64,000 bases of DNA from XYD12-FULL-36-8 sp964391015. GTDB lineage: Bacteria > Bacteroidota > Ignavibacteria > Ignavibacteriales > Ignavibacteriaceae. Of the stretch, positions 26,197 through 35,600 are shown in pieces. Under the pieces are notes generated by a model. The model was not told the origin of the DNA, did no database searches, and worked only from the letters and a program-made list of their open reading frames with translations. The stretch is from positions 1 through 64,000 of the forward strand of contig CAYMKU010000002.1 in assembly GCA_964391015.1 (NCBI GenBank), read 5' to 3'. The translations under genes and the position numbers were made by a program. Positions within the stretch are counted from its first letter, which is position 1. Each line of letters opens with the position of its first letter.

Positions 26197-27365
26197 AGTC
26201 GCAAACCTTCTAAGTTACTTTTGGGAATAAAATGATTAATAATTTGAAAACCCTCATCGGCAACGTTTCCTATCCCTATTATACTTAGATCGCCTTTTTC
26301 ATATTCATTAATATCTGTAAATAATTCATCCAATTCATTTCTCGTTAAAACTTTTATTTTAGACTCCGAAATACCTCTATTAATAACTTCTTTTTTAGCT
26401 TTTAATGAATGATTGCCAATAAGATAAATGTGAAAGATATTATTAATAGTACAAAGCCATTGAGCAAATTTAATTGTTCGATATGGTCTATCAGAACGAG
26501 AATTAAATACGAAAATTGGATTTTTTATTGGACCGCATTTGTCTTTAAAAACTTCTAAAATCTTTTCTGTGGATGTAACATCATTTGCTCCGAAGGCATT
26601 TAAAAATTTAATTTTTTTATTACCGCTTATATATTCAGTATGAATCGGAGGAAAATTCTCTATCACTTTTAAGATTGCTTTTTCGGACACATTCTGATCA
26701 ATATTCAAAACTTCACAAACTTTCAACGCTATAATGATATTATCTGTAACAAATGTTTCACTGTTGAAGGGAGTCTGAAGCGATATATTACTACATGTAT
26801 AAACAGTTGAATTCCTCTGAAGAGCAAAGGATTTTACCATTTCAAGAAAACGTTTTTCGTTTGTAACAACAATCGAATTATATGGAATCGCAGAACAAAT
26901 AGCTTTTGCCTGTTCTTCTTCATTTAGCCCTAACTCTTCCTGATGATCATTTAAAATATTGGTTAATACATATACGTGGGGTTTGAACCATGTACTTTCA
27001 AATTTTTGTAATTCTGGTTGGATTGACATACACTCAAGCACTAAGGCATTTGCTTTATTTAATGACGCAAACTTTACTACCTTAATTTGTTCTTGTACAC
27101 GAGCGCCGTTAAAACGTTTAATTATTTTCTTTGCACCGTTGTGAAAGAATAACGTAGGAATAATTCCTGTGATCTTACCAATAGTGTTCTTACCACTAGC
27201 ATTTAATGCAGCAGTAATAAATTCAGTTACACTAGATTTTCCGCGAGTTCCATTTACTAAAATGCGTATGTCTAGACTATTTATTCTTTTATTGTAAAAA
27301 TATTTTTCGAGAGATAGGAAGATTATAGTAATAAGCAAAGATGATATAATCAATAAGAAAATCAT
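26193..27365 (-). CDS. pgsB: Poly-gamma-glutamate synthase PgsB/CapB
   Basis: 390 aa, the usual length. One N-terminal membrane helix (IFLLIISSLLITIIFLSLE) precedes a Mur-ligase-like ATP-dependent amide ligase domain. It has the P-loop LVNGTRGKSSVTEFI, then GKITGIIPTLFFHNG, VLECMSIQPELQ, the divalent-metal/His stretch LTNILNDHQEELG and FNSRSDRPYRTI. PgsB activates the terminal carboxylate of glutamate as acyl phosphate and joins it by a gamma-amide bond. It forms the synthase with PgsC directly downstream. PgsA/CapA, the usual third partner, is not encoded in this window. Confidence 0.95.
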   Translation of the reverse strand: MIFLLIISSLLITIIFLSLEKYFYNKRINSLDIRILVNGTRGKSSVTEFITAALNASGKNTIGKITGIIPTLFFHNGAKKIIKRFNGARVQEQIKVVKFASLNKANALVLECMSIQPELQKFESTWFKPHVYVLTNILNDHQEELGLNEEEQAKAICSAIPYNSIVVTNEKRFLEMVKSFALQRNSTVYTCSNISLQTPFNSETFVTDNIIIALKVCEVLNIDQNVSEKAILKVIENFPPIHTEYISGNKKIKFLNAFGANDVTSTEKILEVFKDKCGPIKNPIFVFNSRSDRPYRTIKFAQWLCTINNIFHIYLIGNHSLKAKKEVINRGISESKIKVLTRNELDELFTDINEYEKGDLSIIGIGNVADEGFQIINHFIPKSNLEGLRL

Positions 27366-27421
27366 TTTTCATTTCAGTAGATGTTAATATTAACCTTAGA
27401 ATAGCTTAATATTTTAAATTT

Positions 27422-29335
27422 TTAATCCCCCATTGCCGATCCACCTCGCCTAATATCTGCTGATCCTTCAAATTGCCCTGTAATAGGATCAATGCTGATG
27501 ATTTGAGCACCACCGAAGAAGAGATCAAAATCACCATATAGTCTTAAACGATGTCCTTTTTTTTCTAATCCATCTTGAACTTCCTTACTAAAGCGGTTTT
27601 CCAAATGAAGGTAATCGTCAAATTTTTGGCAGAATAATCTTGGTGCTTGATTAGCTTGTTCAACGGTCATATTAAAGTCAATAAGGTTCACAATGAGTTG
27701 AACAATTGTTGCAATTATTCTGGATGCACCCGGAGAACCTAATACCAGAAATGGTTTTCCATTCTTCAGTATTAGAGTTGGAGCAATCGCACTTCTTGGT
27801 TGTTTGTTAGGTTCGGCAATATTGATCTTTAAATTTTGAGAATAATTTGACATCGAACTATTAAACAGTACACCAGCAGAAGTAAATCCCGAACCAAAAA
27901 AAGTCCCAAGCGTTTGAGTCAACGAAACCATATTGCCATCTTTGTCTACTATGGACAAATGTGTTGTATGCCCGTCGAATTCATGTTCAAATTCAAATTC
28001 TTTCTCTTCACTGTTTTCTTTTTTCAACGTATCTTTTTTGGTAATTGTCTCCCTATTATTTTTTTTGAATGTTCCCCAATTATCAAAGATGTCATCCAAA
28101 TTTCCCTTGTTTAGATATCCCTCATCATCTTCATCTTCTGAAAAATATTCTTTTTTACTTGTTGGTTCTTCATGCAAGTTTTGCTGATTAAAAATCTTTC
28201 CAAAAGCAAATGGGTTCCCTTCTTTAGTTTTTCTATAGTCAGGTGGGTTGACTGCTGTCAAGTCAATGTCCGAAAAGCGGGTTTTAGCATAGTCTTTTGA
28301 AAGTAGGCCATTAATGGGAACATCATAGAACTTTGGATCTCCAAGAAAGGAACTTCTATCTGCATAAACTCGCCTTAGTGTTTCAGCTAGCAAGTGAGCA
28401 GTTTCAACTGATGTACTAAAATGACCTAACTTTCTGATATCATAATTTTCTAAAATATTGAGAGCCTCTATAACAGAAATTCCTGATTGGGGTGCATTAG
28501 CAGATATAATAGTGTATCCTCTATAACTACCCTGCACAGGATCAAGAATTTCCGCCTTATAGTTTTTCAAATCATTTAGCGTAATTACTCCCCCAGCTCC
28601 AGTTACTTCACGCGTAATACGATTAGCAATTTCACCTTCGTAAAATCCTGCCTTTCCCTCAGAGGAAATTATTTTTAATGTCCGCGCTAACTCTGATTGA
28701 ACAATTGTGTCTCCTTCCATTAAAGGAAAACCATCCCTAAGAAAAATTTCTGCCGTGGATGGATATTTCTGAAGGAGTTCAACATTATCAAGTATTATTG
28801 AACTTAACGTTGCATCAATTGGAAACCCTTTTTCTGCTAGTTCAATTACCGGCGCTAAAATCGTTGATAGCGGTAGTGTGCCAAATTTTTCTAATGCTTC
28901 AATCAATCCAGCAACAGTACCTGGAACAATGATGGCCCGTACGCTCTTTCTATCATTATCAGGATTATAATCATGTTTATCCACATTTTCAGAAGCTTGC
29001 TGATAATAATTTATAAAATAGGATTTTTTTTCCTTAGATAAATAAACTACCATTCCACCGCCACCACCTATTCCAGAACCATCAGGTTCAACAACACCAA
29101 TTGCAAAAGCAGCGGCCACAGCAGCATCAATAGCATTTCCTCCCTGTTTTAGTATATTATAAGCAATTTGAGTAGCCAGCGGGTGAGCAGTTGCCACCAT
29201 TCCGAGCTTGCCATTGGCTTTTGATTGATCGGCTTCATCTGTGGTCTTAACTTGTCCAGTCAAAATTGTATACGTAAGCGAGAAAAAAAGAATAAACCAA
29301 ACAGATAAGGCATTATTTTTATAAGAAATTTTCAT
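27422..29335 (-). CDS. ggt: Gamma-glutamyltransferase with a long acidic insertion before the catalytic Thr
   Basis: 637 aa from ATG 29335, chosen because GGAG lies 7 nt upstream; the open frame has another ATG at 29347. A signal peptide (about 10-28) is followed by the large-subunit signature TAHPLATQIAYNILKQGGNAIDAAVAA. Autoprocessing Thr457 lies in DGHTTHLSIVDKDGN. The small subunit carries GSGFTSAGVLFNSSM and LVLGSPGASRI. Just before the catalytic Thr there is an unusual insertion of about 68 residues, very rich in Glu, Asp and Lys. The enzyme hydrolyses or transfers gamma-glutamyl groups. In this operon it probably trims the polymer or attaches it to an acceptor, like CapD in Bacillus anthracis, which belongs to the same family. 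Confidence 0.92.
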   Translation of the reverse strand: MKISYKNNALSVWFILFFSLTYTILTGQVKTTDEADQSKANGKLGMVATAHPLATQIAYNILKQGGNAIDAAVAAAFAIGVVEPDGSGIGGGGGMVVYLSKEKKSYFINYYQQASENVDKHDYNPDNDRKSVRAIIVPGTVAGLIEALEKFGTLPLSTILAPVIELAEKGFPIDATLSSIILDNVELLQKYPSTAEIFLRDGFPLMEGDTIVQSELARTLKIISSEGKAGFYEGEIANRITREVTGAGGVITLNDLKNYKAEILDPVQGSYRGYTIISANAPQSGISVIEALNILENYDIRKLGHFSTSVETAHLLAETLRRVYADRSSFLGDPKFYDVPINGLLSKDYAKTRFSDIDLTAVNPPDYRKTKEGNPFAFGKIFNQQNLHEEPTSKKEYFSEDEDDEGYLNKGNLDDIFDNWGTFKKNNRETITKKDTLKKENSEEKEFEFEHEFDGHTTHLSIVDKDGNMVSLTQTLGTFFGSGFTSAGVLFNSSMSNYSQNLKINIAEPNKQPRSAIAPTLILKNGKPFLVLGSPGASRIIATIVQLIVNLIDFNMTVEQANQAPRLFCQKFDDYLHLENRFSKEVQDGLEKKGHRLRLYGDFDLFFGGAQIISIDPITGQFEGSADIRRGGSAMGD

Positions 29336-29383
29336 TTTAGACTCCATGTTTGTAACAACCGCATAAATTTGTCACTTTATTCT

Positions 29384-29929
29384 TTATTCAAATATCGACG
29401 ATAGTGGGTTAGAAATATCTGAAATTTTTTCTACGAGTTTTAAGGGAATATTTCTCTGGACTGCTAAATTTGTAAAGAACTTATCCTCATCACCTTGTTT
29501 CACGACAATAATAAATTTAGAGTTTTCAGTTACATATTTATTGAAATCATCTGACTGTCCTTTCCTACGTGCATTACCTCCGACATGAACACATATAATT
29601 GGTATATTTTTTTGATTAGCAGCATTGACTAATTCTTTTACACGGTTCATTTCTTGTTCTTGGCTTATTCCTGCAGCACCTAAGCCCTTTGAACTAAAAC
29701 CAGGAACGATAACCAATGTCTTAATTCCACTAAGGTCAGTAGGTTTTGCGTTATTATTTTCTTTCACATCGAACTTTAATTTTTTAATAACCAGTCCAAC
29801 TAATTTAGTATCTGCACTCTGCCCTGCAGAAGAAATCAGGATTTGCTGCTTGAATTTTGGTACAGACTGTCCATTAATTTGTGTCCCAACTAAGATTGTT
29901 GTGATAATTAAAAAAATAATTGTTTTCAT
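29384..29929 (-). CDS. DUF6305-family exported protein
   Basis: 181 aa from ATG 29929, which has AGGAAA upstream; the longer frame to 29986 would overlap the previous gene. Signal peptide MKTIIFLIITTILVGTQING is followed by a flavodoxin/NTPase-like alpha/beta domain. Visible stretches are ILISSAGQSADTKLVGLVIKK, IKTLVIVPGFSSKGLGAAGI, IPIICVHVGGNARRKGQSDD and KFIIVVKQGDEDKFF. This resembles DUF6305, of unknown function. The position between an AstE-like hydrolase and GGT argues for a role in polymer handling (inference). Confidence 0.65.
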   Translation of the reverse strand: MKTIIFLIITTILVGTQINGQSVPKFKQQILISSAGQSADTKLVGLVIKKLKFDVKENNNAKPTDLSGIKTLVIVPGFSSKGLGAAGISQEQEMNRVKELVNAANQKNIPIICVHVGGNARRKGQSDDFNKYVTENSKFIIVVKQGDEDKFFTNLAVQRNIPLKLVEKISDISNPLSSIFE

Positions 29930-29966
29930 AATGATTTCCTGTAATTGTGTATTGTGAAAAATCGTC

Positions 29967-31085
29967 TTAATTAAGAAAAAACTCAAAGCCCTTGTATTTC
30001 ATTTCTTCAAATGATGGGATATTCTGAATCAATATTGTTTTCTCCGAATGGTATTCATTGTATGACTCTAAAATTGCCATTAATCCTTCAAGATGCCTAG
30101 CTGTTCTCTTCCATAATGGTTCGCCATCAATACTATATTCAATTCTTAATTTCCCAGATTCAAACGCCTGCTTGTACTCAGGGCTGATCCCATCCAAAAT
30201 TAGTCTCTCATCTGTTTTTCCACGTAAGCGTCCTTGTATAGGGTTGGACGTTTCCATTAAAAATGGAAAGGCATTTGTTCTATCACCCCATTCCCTGTGA
30301 CTTAATCCTCTAAAATTTTTAGGAGATTTTTCTGGCGCATAATGAAGATCCTGCATCTCTAATGAAAGTACTGCATTCAAAGCTATATCTTCACTTTTTT
30401 CATGATAGACTATGGCATTGATAATTGGTATTTCAGGAGCTGCTTCATGCAGATCAAAAGCAACATCAATTTTTTCCTTTTCTATCAGCTGTACTATAGC
30501 ATAAGCAATTTTTTCTGTGAAAGTACCGTCTTTGTTTCCTGGGTAAGCACGGTTTAAATTTCTAGATTCGATACCTGATAATTTTTGTCCAGATGGATAT
30601 TGCGAATAAACTAACGGATCCGGCCATTGATCTATCGGGCTGGAAACGCGAGAACCAAATCTGAATTTCCGTATACCGCTTTTAGTTTTTATTGAAAAAG
30701 ATTGTGGACACCCCTCCATTGGATCTGTATAGGCAAAACCGCTCAAACAAGCTTGCGGAATAATAAAAATTTTCCCCTTTTTAACATTTATGTTTTCAAC
30801 AAGTGTAACTGCAGTAATAAATCCAGCTGGTTCATTTGGATGCGTTCCACCCAATATTAATACATTTGCCCCCGGGTTTTGACTGTCGAATAGATAGACA
30901 TCCGTATCACCGTTTGAATTTTTTATACCTTCAAAGTAATTGCTTAATTTTATTTTTTTTGACAAACTTTTTGATGGTATTATTACATCTGGTTTTCTCG
31001 CATTTAAAAAATCTATCCCAGATATAAAACAGATTATAAGTACACAAATCAGTAAGAATATGGCAATAAACTTATTCTTTTTCAT
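29967..31085 (-). CDS. Membrane-anchored succinylglutamate desuccinylase/aspartoacylase-family metallohydrolase
   Basis: 372 aa. The N-terminal segment FIAIFLLICVLIICFISGI is a signal anchor, so the enzyme should face the periplasm. The zinc-carboxypeptidase-like fold of the AstE/AspA family shows LGGTHPNEPAG (Zn ligands H and E), an SRNLNRAYPG substrate-binding Arg/Asn-Arg pair, FDLHEA (third Zn ligand His) and MET (candidate catalytic Glu). AstE enzymes remove acyl groups from glutamate. An exported relative in a poly-gamma-glutamate operon could cleave a gamma-glutamyl peptide bond. Substrate unproven. Confidence 0.8.
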   Translation of the reverse strand: MKKNKFIAIFLLICVLIICFISGIDFLNARKPDVIIPSKSLSKKIKLSNYFEGIKNSNGDTDVYLFDSQNPGANVLILGGTHPNEPAGFITAVTLVENINVKKGKIFIIPQACLSGFAYTDPMEGCPQSFSIKTKSGIRKFRFGSRVSSPIDQWPDPLVYSQYPSGQKLSGIESRNLNRAYPGNKDGTFTEKIAYAIVQLIEKEKIDVAFDLHEAAPEIPIINAIVYHEKSEDIALNAVLSLEMQDLHYAPEKSPKNFRGLSHREWGDRTNAFPFLMETSNPIQGRLRGKTDERLILDGISPEYKQAFESGKLRIEYSIDGEPLWKRTARHLEGLMAILESYNEYHSEKTILIQNIPSFEEMKYKGFEFFLN

Positions 31086-31086
31086 C

Positions 31087-31233
31087 TTACTTTATTAAAA
31101 ACAATCTCATAATTACAGGAATTAATAATAGTGCAATACTTAATTGTTTTTTCCAATCTGTTTCACTAAAAAGTTCACGCAATAAAAGAAGGAATACAAG
31201 CATCAATAAGAATATATAAATCCAAAAAAGCAT
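31087..31233 (-). CDS. 48-aa membrane microprotein in the poly-gamma-glutamate operon
   Basis: A complete small ORF with an AAAGGACA ribosome-binding site ending 3 nt before its ATG. It fills the gap between the TRAP-type permease and the AstE-like gene, with 1 bp to the next start. The peptide begins MLFWIYIFLLMLVFLLLLRE, has a short polar turn (SETDWKKQ) and a second hydrophobic stretch ending LFLIK, so it is probably a hairpin in the membrane. B. anthracis CapE (47 aa) and Bacillus PgsE are small membrane peptides needed by the polymer synthase; this could be an analogue. I see no sequence motif to prove homology. Confidence 0.6.
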   Translation of the reverse strand: MLFWIYIFLLMLVFLLLLRELFSETDWKKQLSIALLLIPVIMRLFLIK

Positions 31234-31246
31234 ATTGTCCTTTTAT

Positions 31247-32530
31247 TCAATAAACATTAATAATCGAACCAAAATTTTTAGCAAAAATTAAAATAACTAT
31301 CGAAAAAACTAATGATAGCAAGATTATTGGTGCTGCTGTTTTCAAAATTGTGAAATGATTTTTCTCATCAACAATTTGGGAAGCAAACACAGGGAGTAAT
31401 GAGGGTGGGGGCATTAAATCACCCAAACCTGCGATTAAGGATAATACCGAAGCTACAATTATCACATCAGTATTAAGGAATACAAAAATTAGGGGAACAC
31501 CAAGCACAGAAGATGAAGCAAACGCAGATCCAAAAGCAGGCATGATTAATGCAATTCCACAATAAAGAAATACTGCTGGTAATTCAATTGCGTTTAATGC
31601 AATAAAACCTCTCACTCCTGTTAGGGTCATAATTTGAACAAACATTCCAACACCAACAAGTATAATTAGTATTGGGAGTGACTCTCGAAGAGCTCTTCGT
31701 GAAAGATCAATTAAATTGAATTTATTTCCAGTATAAAAACTTGAAATGATTCCTAAAATAAATATGAGTGGAATCCCTATATCTGGTAATATATTAGAAA
31801 AAATTCTCGTTGAAACTAAAATAAGTATTACTAAAATAAGTGGTATAAAAAGTTTTAATCCATATTTTTTAGATTCTGAAGGGGGAAGTTTCAATAGCAC
31901 TTCCTTAATATCAAATTCTCTTAAATACTTGAATCGGAAATAGACGGCAGTGATTACTGCCAATGGTAGTATTATCAATAATAATGGAATGTCAAAGCCA
32001 ATGTAAGGCATGTCGACACCACCGCCTATAATCATGATTGGAAGATTGATTGGAGGTGCAATCATTCCAAATACAGCAGCTACTGAAATTAAAGCACCAA
32101 CAGCTTGCTTTGGCATACCCATCGCAAGTAGAGCTGGTGCCACCAATACTCCGGTAGTCAGAATGCATGTAGAAGAAATTCCCGTAAGAGTTCCCGGCAA
32201 CATTACAAAAAACGTAATAAGTATAATTAGAATCGTTGGATATTTATACATCGATTTTATTAAACTAAAATTAATAGAAGCTAAAGCTCCCGTTTCTTCC
32301 ACGACTTTCATAAAAATCATCGCAGTAATAACGATTAATATTGGATCGATAAATGCGATAGAGCCTTCAACCAAATGACGAAGAGGAATACCTTCACCAC
32401 CGACAATACTTCCAGTTATTGCTCCAAGAATTAAAGATATACCCGCAGGTAGTTTTAATAAGAATACACCTAGAACGAAGGTGACCAGCATTGATAGTAA
32501 TATTAAAAGCTCAAGAGGAATAAAATTCAT
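31247..32530 (-). CDS. TRAP-type (DctM-like) large permease
   Basis: 427 aa, about 11-12 membrane helices. DctM-like features are an N-terminal VTFVLGVFLLKLPAGISLILGA, a central GTLTGISSTCILTTGVLVAPALLAMGMP, IAPPINLPIMIIGG, and the repeat-two loop FGSAFASSSVLGVPLIF with DLMPPPSLLPVFAS. TRAP large permeases normally work with a small DctQ membrane subunit and a DctP binding protein; neither is adjacent. In this setting an acidic substrate such as glutamate or a gamma-glutamyl oligomer is plausible. First gene of the compact part of the operon. Confidence 0.78.
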   Translation of the reverse strand: MNFIPLELLILLSMLVTFVLGVFLLKLPAGISLILGAITGSIVGGEGIPLRHLVEGSIAFIDPILIVITAMIFMKVVEETGALASINFSLIKSMYKYPTILIILITFFVMLPGTLTGISSTCILTTGVLVAPALLAMGMPKQAVGALISVAAVFGMIAPPINLPIMIIGGGVDMPYIGFDIPLLLIILPLAVITAVYFRFKYLREFDIKEVLLKLPPSESKKYGLKLFIPLILVILILVSTRIFSNILPDIGIPLIFILGIISSFYTGNKFNLIDLSRRALRESLPILIILVGVGMFVQIMTLTGVRGFIALNAIELPAVFLYCGIALIMPAFGSAFASSSVLGVPLIFVFLNTDVIIVASVLSLIAGLGDLMPPPSLLPVFASQIVDEKNHFTILKTAAPIILLSLVFSIVILIFAKNFGSIINVY

Positions 32531-32663
32531 AATAACTGACTGTATTTTTCAAAAGTTCAAAATGTATAACATGAACTATTTATTATCTTCACTCTTACTT
32601 ACGAATAAAGTGTTAATTTAATTGAAAATCATAAATGTAAAACGCAGAATCACAAAAGTTATT

Positions 32664-35600
32664 TCATTCGTCTATGTGAATAAAATTCTCCAATTGATTT
32701 TTCCCTTTTTTCATTAACATGGTCGCTGGATAAAATGCGCCTACACCAAGCAAGCTATTGTTATAAGAGGTAGATACATCTGCACCATCAACAAAATCAT
32801 CTCCTGTTAAATCTGTAATAACATACCCAGACGTCCCCAAAATTGCCGCGTTAAATATTTCCGAAACATCAGAACCGTCAATAAATTCATCAAAATTTAC
32901 ATCTCCATTAAAAATACACCATTTGCCATATGTATTTTTTAAATTATTACCATACGATTGATTTTGAGATGTGGTAAAGTTAAAGTTTAAAATACCATCA
33001 GTAAAAAATTGACCATTTGCACTCCATGTTTGAATGGAATTCCGATGCTTGATGACTAAATAATATGGTATGGCATCTGAAGCTAATATACTATTAGCAA
33101 CTGTAGCACCATCTGAATTAAGTACAGTCTTTATTTGTTCAATTACTTCATAAGGTAAAAATGTGTTATGTAATTCAACGGTTATTGTGTCTGGAATCAT
33201 TGTGGTCCCATTATAAAATCCTTCTATAAAAGCGATAAGATTTAATGTTTTAATGGAGAGCGGTGCCCCTGAATCGGCAGCTGTCCAATATGAGAAGTTA
33301 TTTATTCCACTAGAGGTAATGGTATTATACTGATTGTTAACTACTCCATTCACATAATTCCATGTTCCGCCCGAGTTGGTTGACTTGAATAGTCTAAGGT
33401 CTGTCTCCATAATACCATTCAACTCAGTTTCATCATAATGAAAAATTAAATCAGCATTTAACAAATTATTTATAGTTGGAGTTATAATAAAATATCTTTT
33501 GATGCTACTATTTCCGCATGATGTAATTACGGTATCATTTACGCGTTCAATGTACGTACTCCCGGGAGAGGTTCCCAAGGCGTTTATCTCAACCCCAATT
33601 CCACCAAAACTATTATTATTGTATTGAGTTAAATTTCTTGTTGTATTTACTTTACCAAGTAACTTAGCACCATTGATTTCAGAAAGTAGGGCTAACGATA
33701 AGAGAGTCACTTTATACTGTCCCGTGACTAAGTTTCCTCCATTTATTACTAAATTTTCATTTACTGTTATATTTCCATTTAGTGATTTACTTCCACTTCC
33801 TGAAATCTTTAATCCGCAATACGCAAGTGTTTTTATCGCCTGGTTTCCGCTATATCCATATTCAATCGCCCCATTATTTGTAAACGTTAATGGAAAACTA
33901 TAATCTACATTCGATGGACTTGAATTAATAATATAATTACCACCCGATTGTAAATTAACAGAAGAGGCTGAATGCCAAAATGGAACAACTGAATTTATCT
34001 GTGTTTTACCACCATTTTCTATATTCACAATGCCTGTTTTTACCAGGTTAGGATATGATGAAGTGAAGGAATCAAAATAGAGTGTGCCGCCACTTTTCAC
34101 ATCTATTCCCCCTATGGACATACCAAGTGAGGAGGTTGTTCTAAGAATTGCAACCCCATAAACGGTCATTTTTCCAATTGGATTCATTGAGCTTGATGTC
34201 CCTGAACGAATATGTGAAAGGGAACCGATCATCTCAAATTTACCCCCAGCTTGAATTGTAATAGTTGGAGTAGTTGAGGAAATTCCAGTAAGATTTCTCC
34301 CTTCAATGTCTGCCCTATAACCAAGTTCCATTATACCACTGACGATATCTATACTGCTACCAATATTTAATCTAACAGAATCCTCTGTTGTAACCTTTCC
34401 TAAAGGTTTGTCAATCACTAATTCTATAAAGGAGGAAGAAAAGGTTGAGGCGTCTTTATATAAATTCCTTATAAGCTGAATTGGTTCATTTCCAGCAAAC
34501 CGTAGCTTAGCACCACTTGACCATGAAGAAAAAGCATTATGAGTTGTTGTAGCTAATGTAAAATCTCCATGAACGCTTAAGATACTTCCAGATGAAAAAA
34601 TAAACTTAGAAGTCGTTGCACTAAAGGAGACTGATTTACACTCAGCACTTGAGGTATTAACAGTTACTGTAACATTAGAATTAATTATTATATCGTTCAT
34701 ATTTAGCGGTGTTGATGCGGAACCTGCAACGCCACCTGCGGTATAAGCCCAGATTGCCCCAGTCCAATTTCCACTTACAACTGCATAGCGATTTCCTGCA
34801 GATGACTGTGAAATAGTAAATGAATATCCTTTCACATCAGTAATGTTTACAGAGTCGATCGCTCCAATTTCATTATTTTTAGTCCAGAATTTCAGGTTTT
34901 GCATTGAAGAATCTTGAATGAATTGAACTGGGTCAATGAACACATTATTATAACTCGGATTATCGTTATTAACGGGATCAATCCCAACTCGCGAATTAAA
35001 TCCGATAGTTCTTGATGAAAGGGAGCCATAAATTGTGATCCCATCAAAATCAAGTTCTGTTTCAGGAATGGAAATTTGGGCAGCAGAGGAATCACCGCTC
35101 GTCAAAAAATTAATTGAATAAGAATTTGAGTTGTTATATGGCAAAATTTCTATAGGATTTTTTGCTTTATCCTTATCTATGGTTGTACCAGAAAGATTTT
35201 TATATAGTTCAAGGTGAAGATGCACTGTATTGATTTCATAACCAGACTTTCCCATAAAACCTATAGTATCAGATGTTGTAACTGTATCTCCGACATTAAA
35301 TCTATGAAAACCATTTAAATGTAGATAAGCGTTATGCAGGGGTTGTCCCGAAACAGAATCAATTCTTATCAATATCCAATTGCCAAAACGTTGTAATCCA
35401 GTTCCCGCCGTAACTGTTGAGTCCTCTTTTCTTACTATTACACCTGGCAAAGCAGGGTGGATTGGAATGTTGTAACTTCCAGGGAAATCTATCCCTCGAT
35501 GAAAGTCATAAACCCCACTTAATTTCCGGGGCCCGAAGGCAGACGCAGGATCGACAAAAAGTGTTAAGCCAGTTGTTGGGTAAACCGCGTGTTTAATTTT

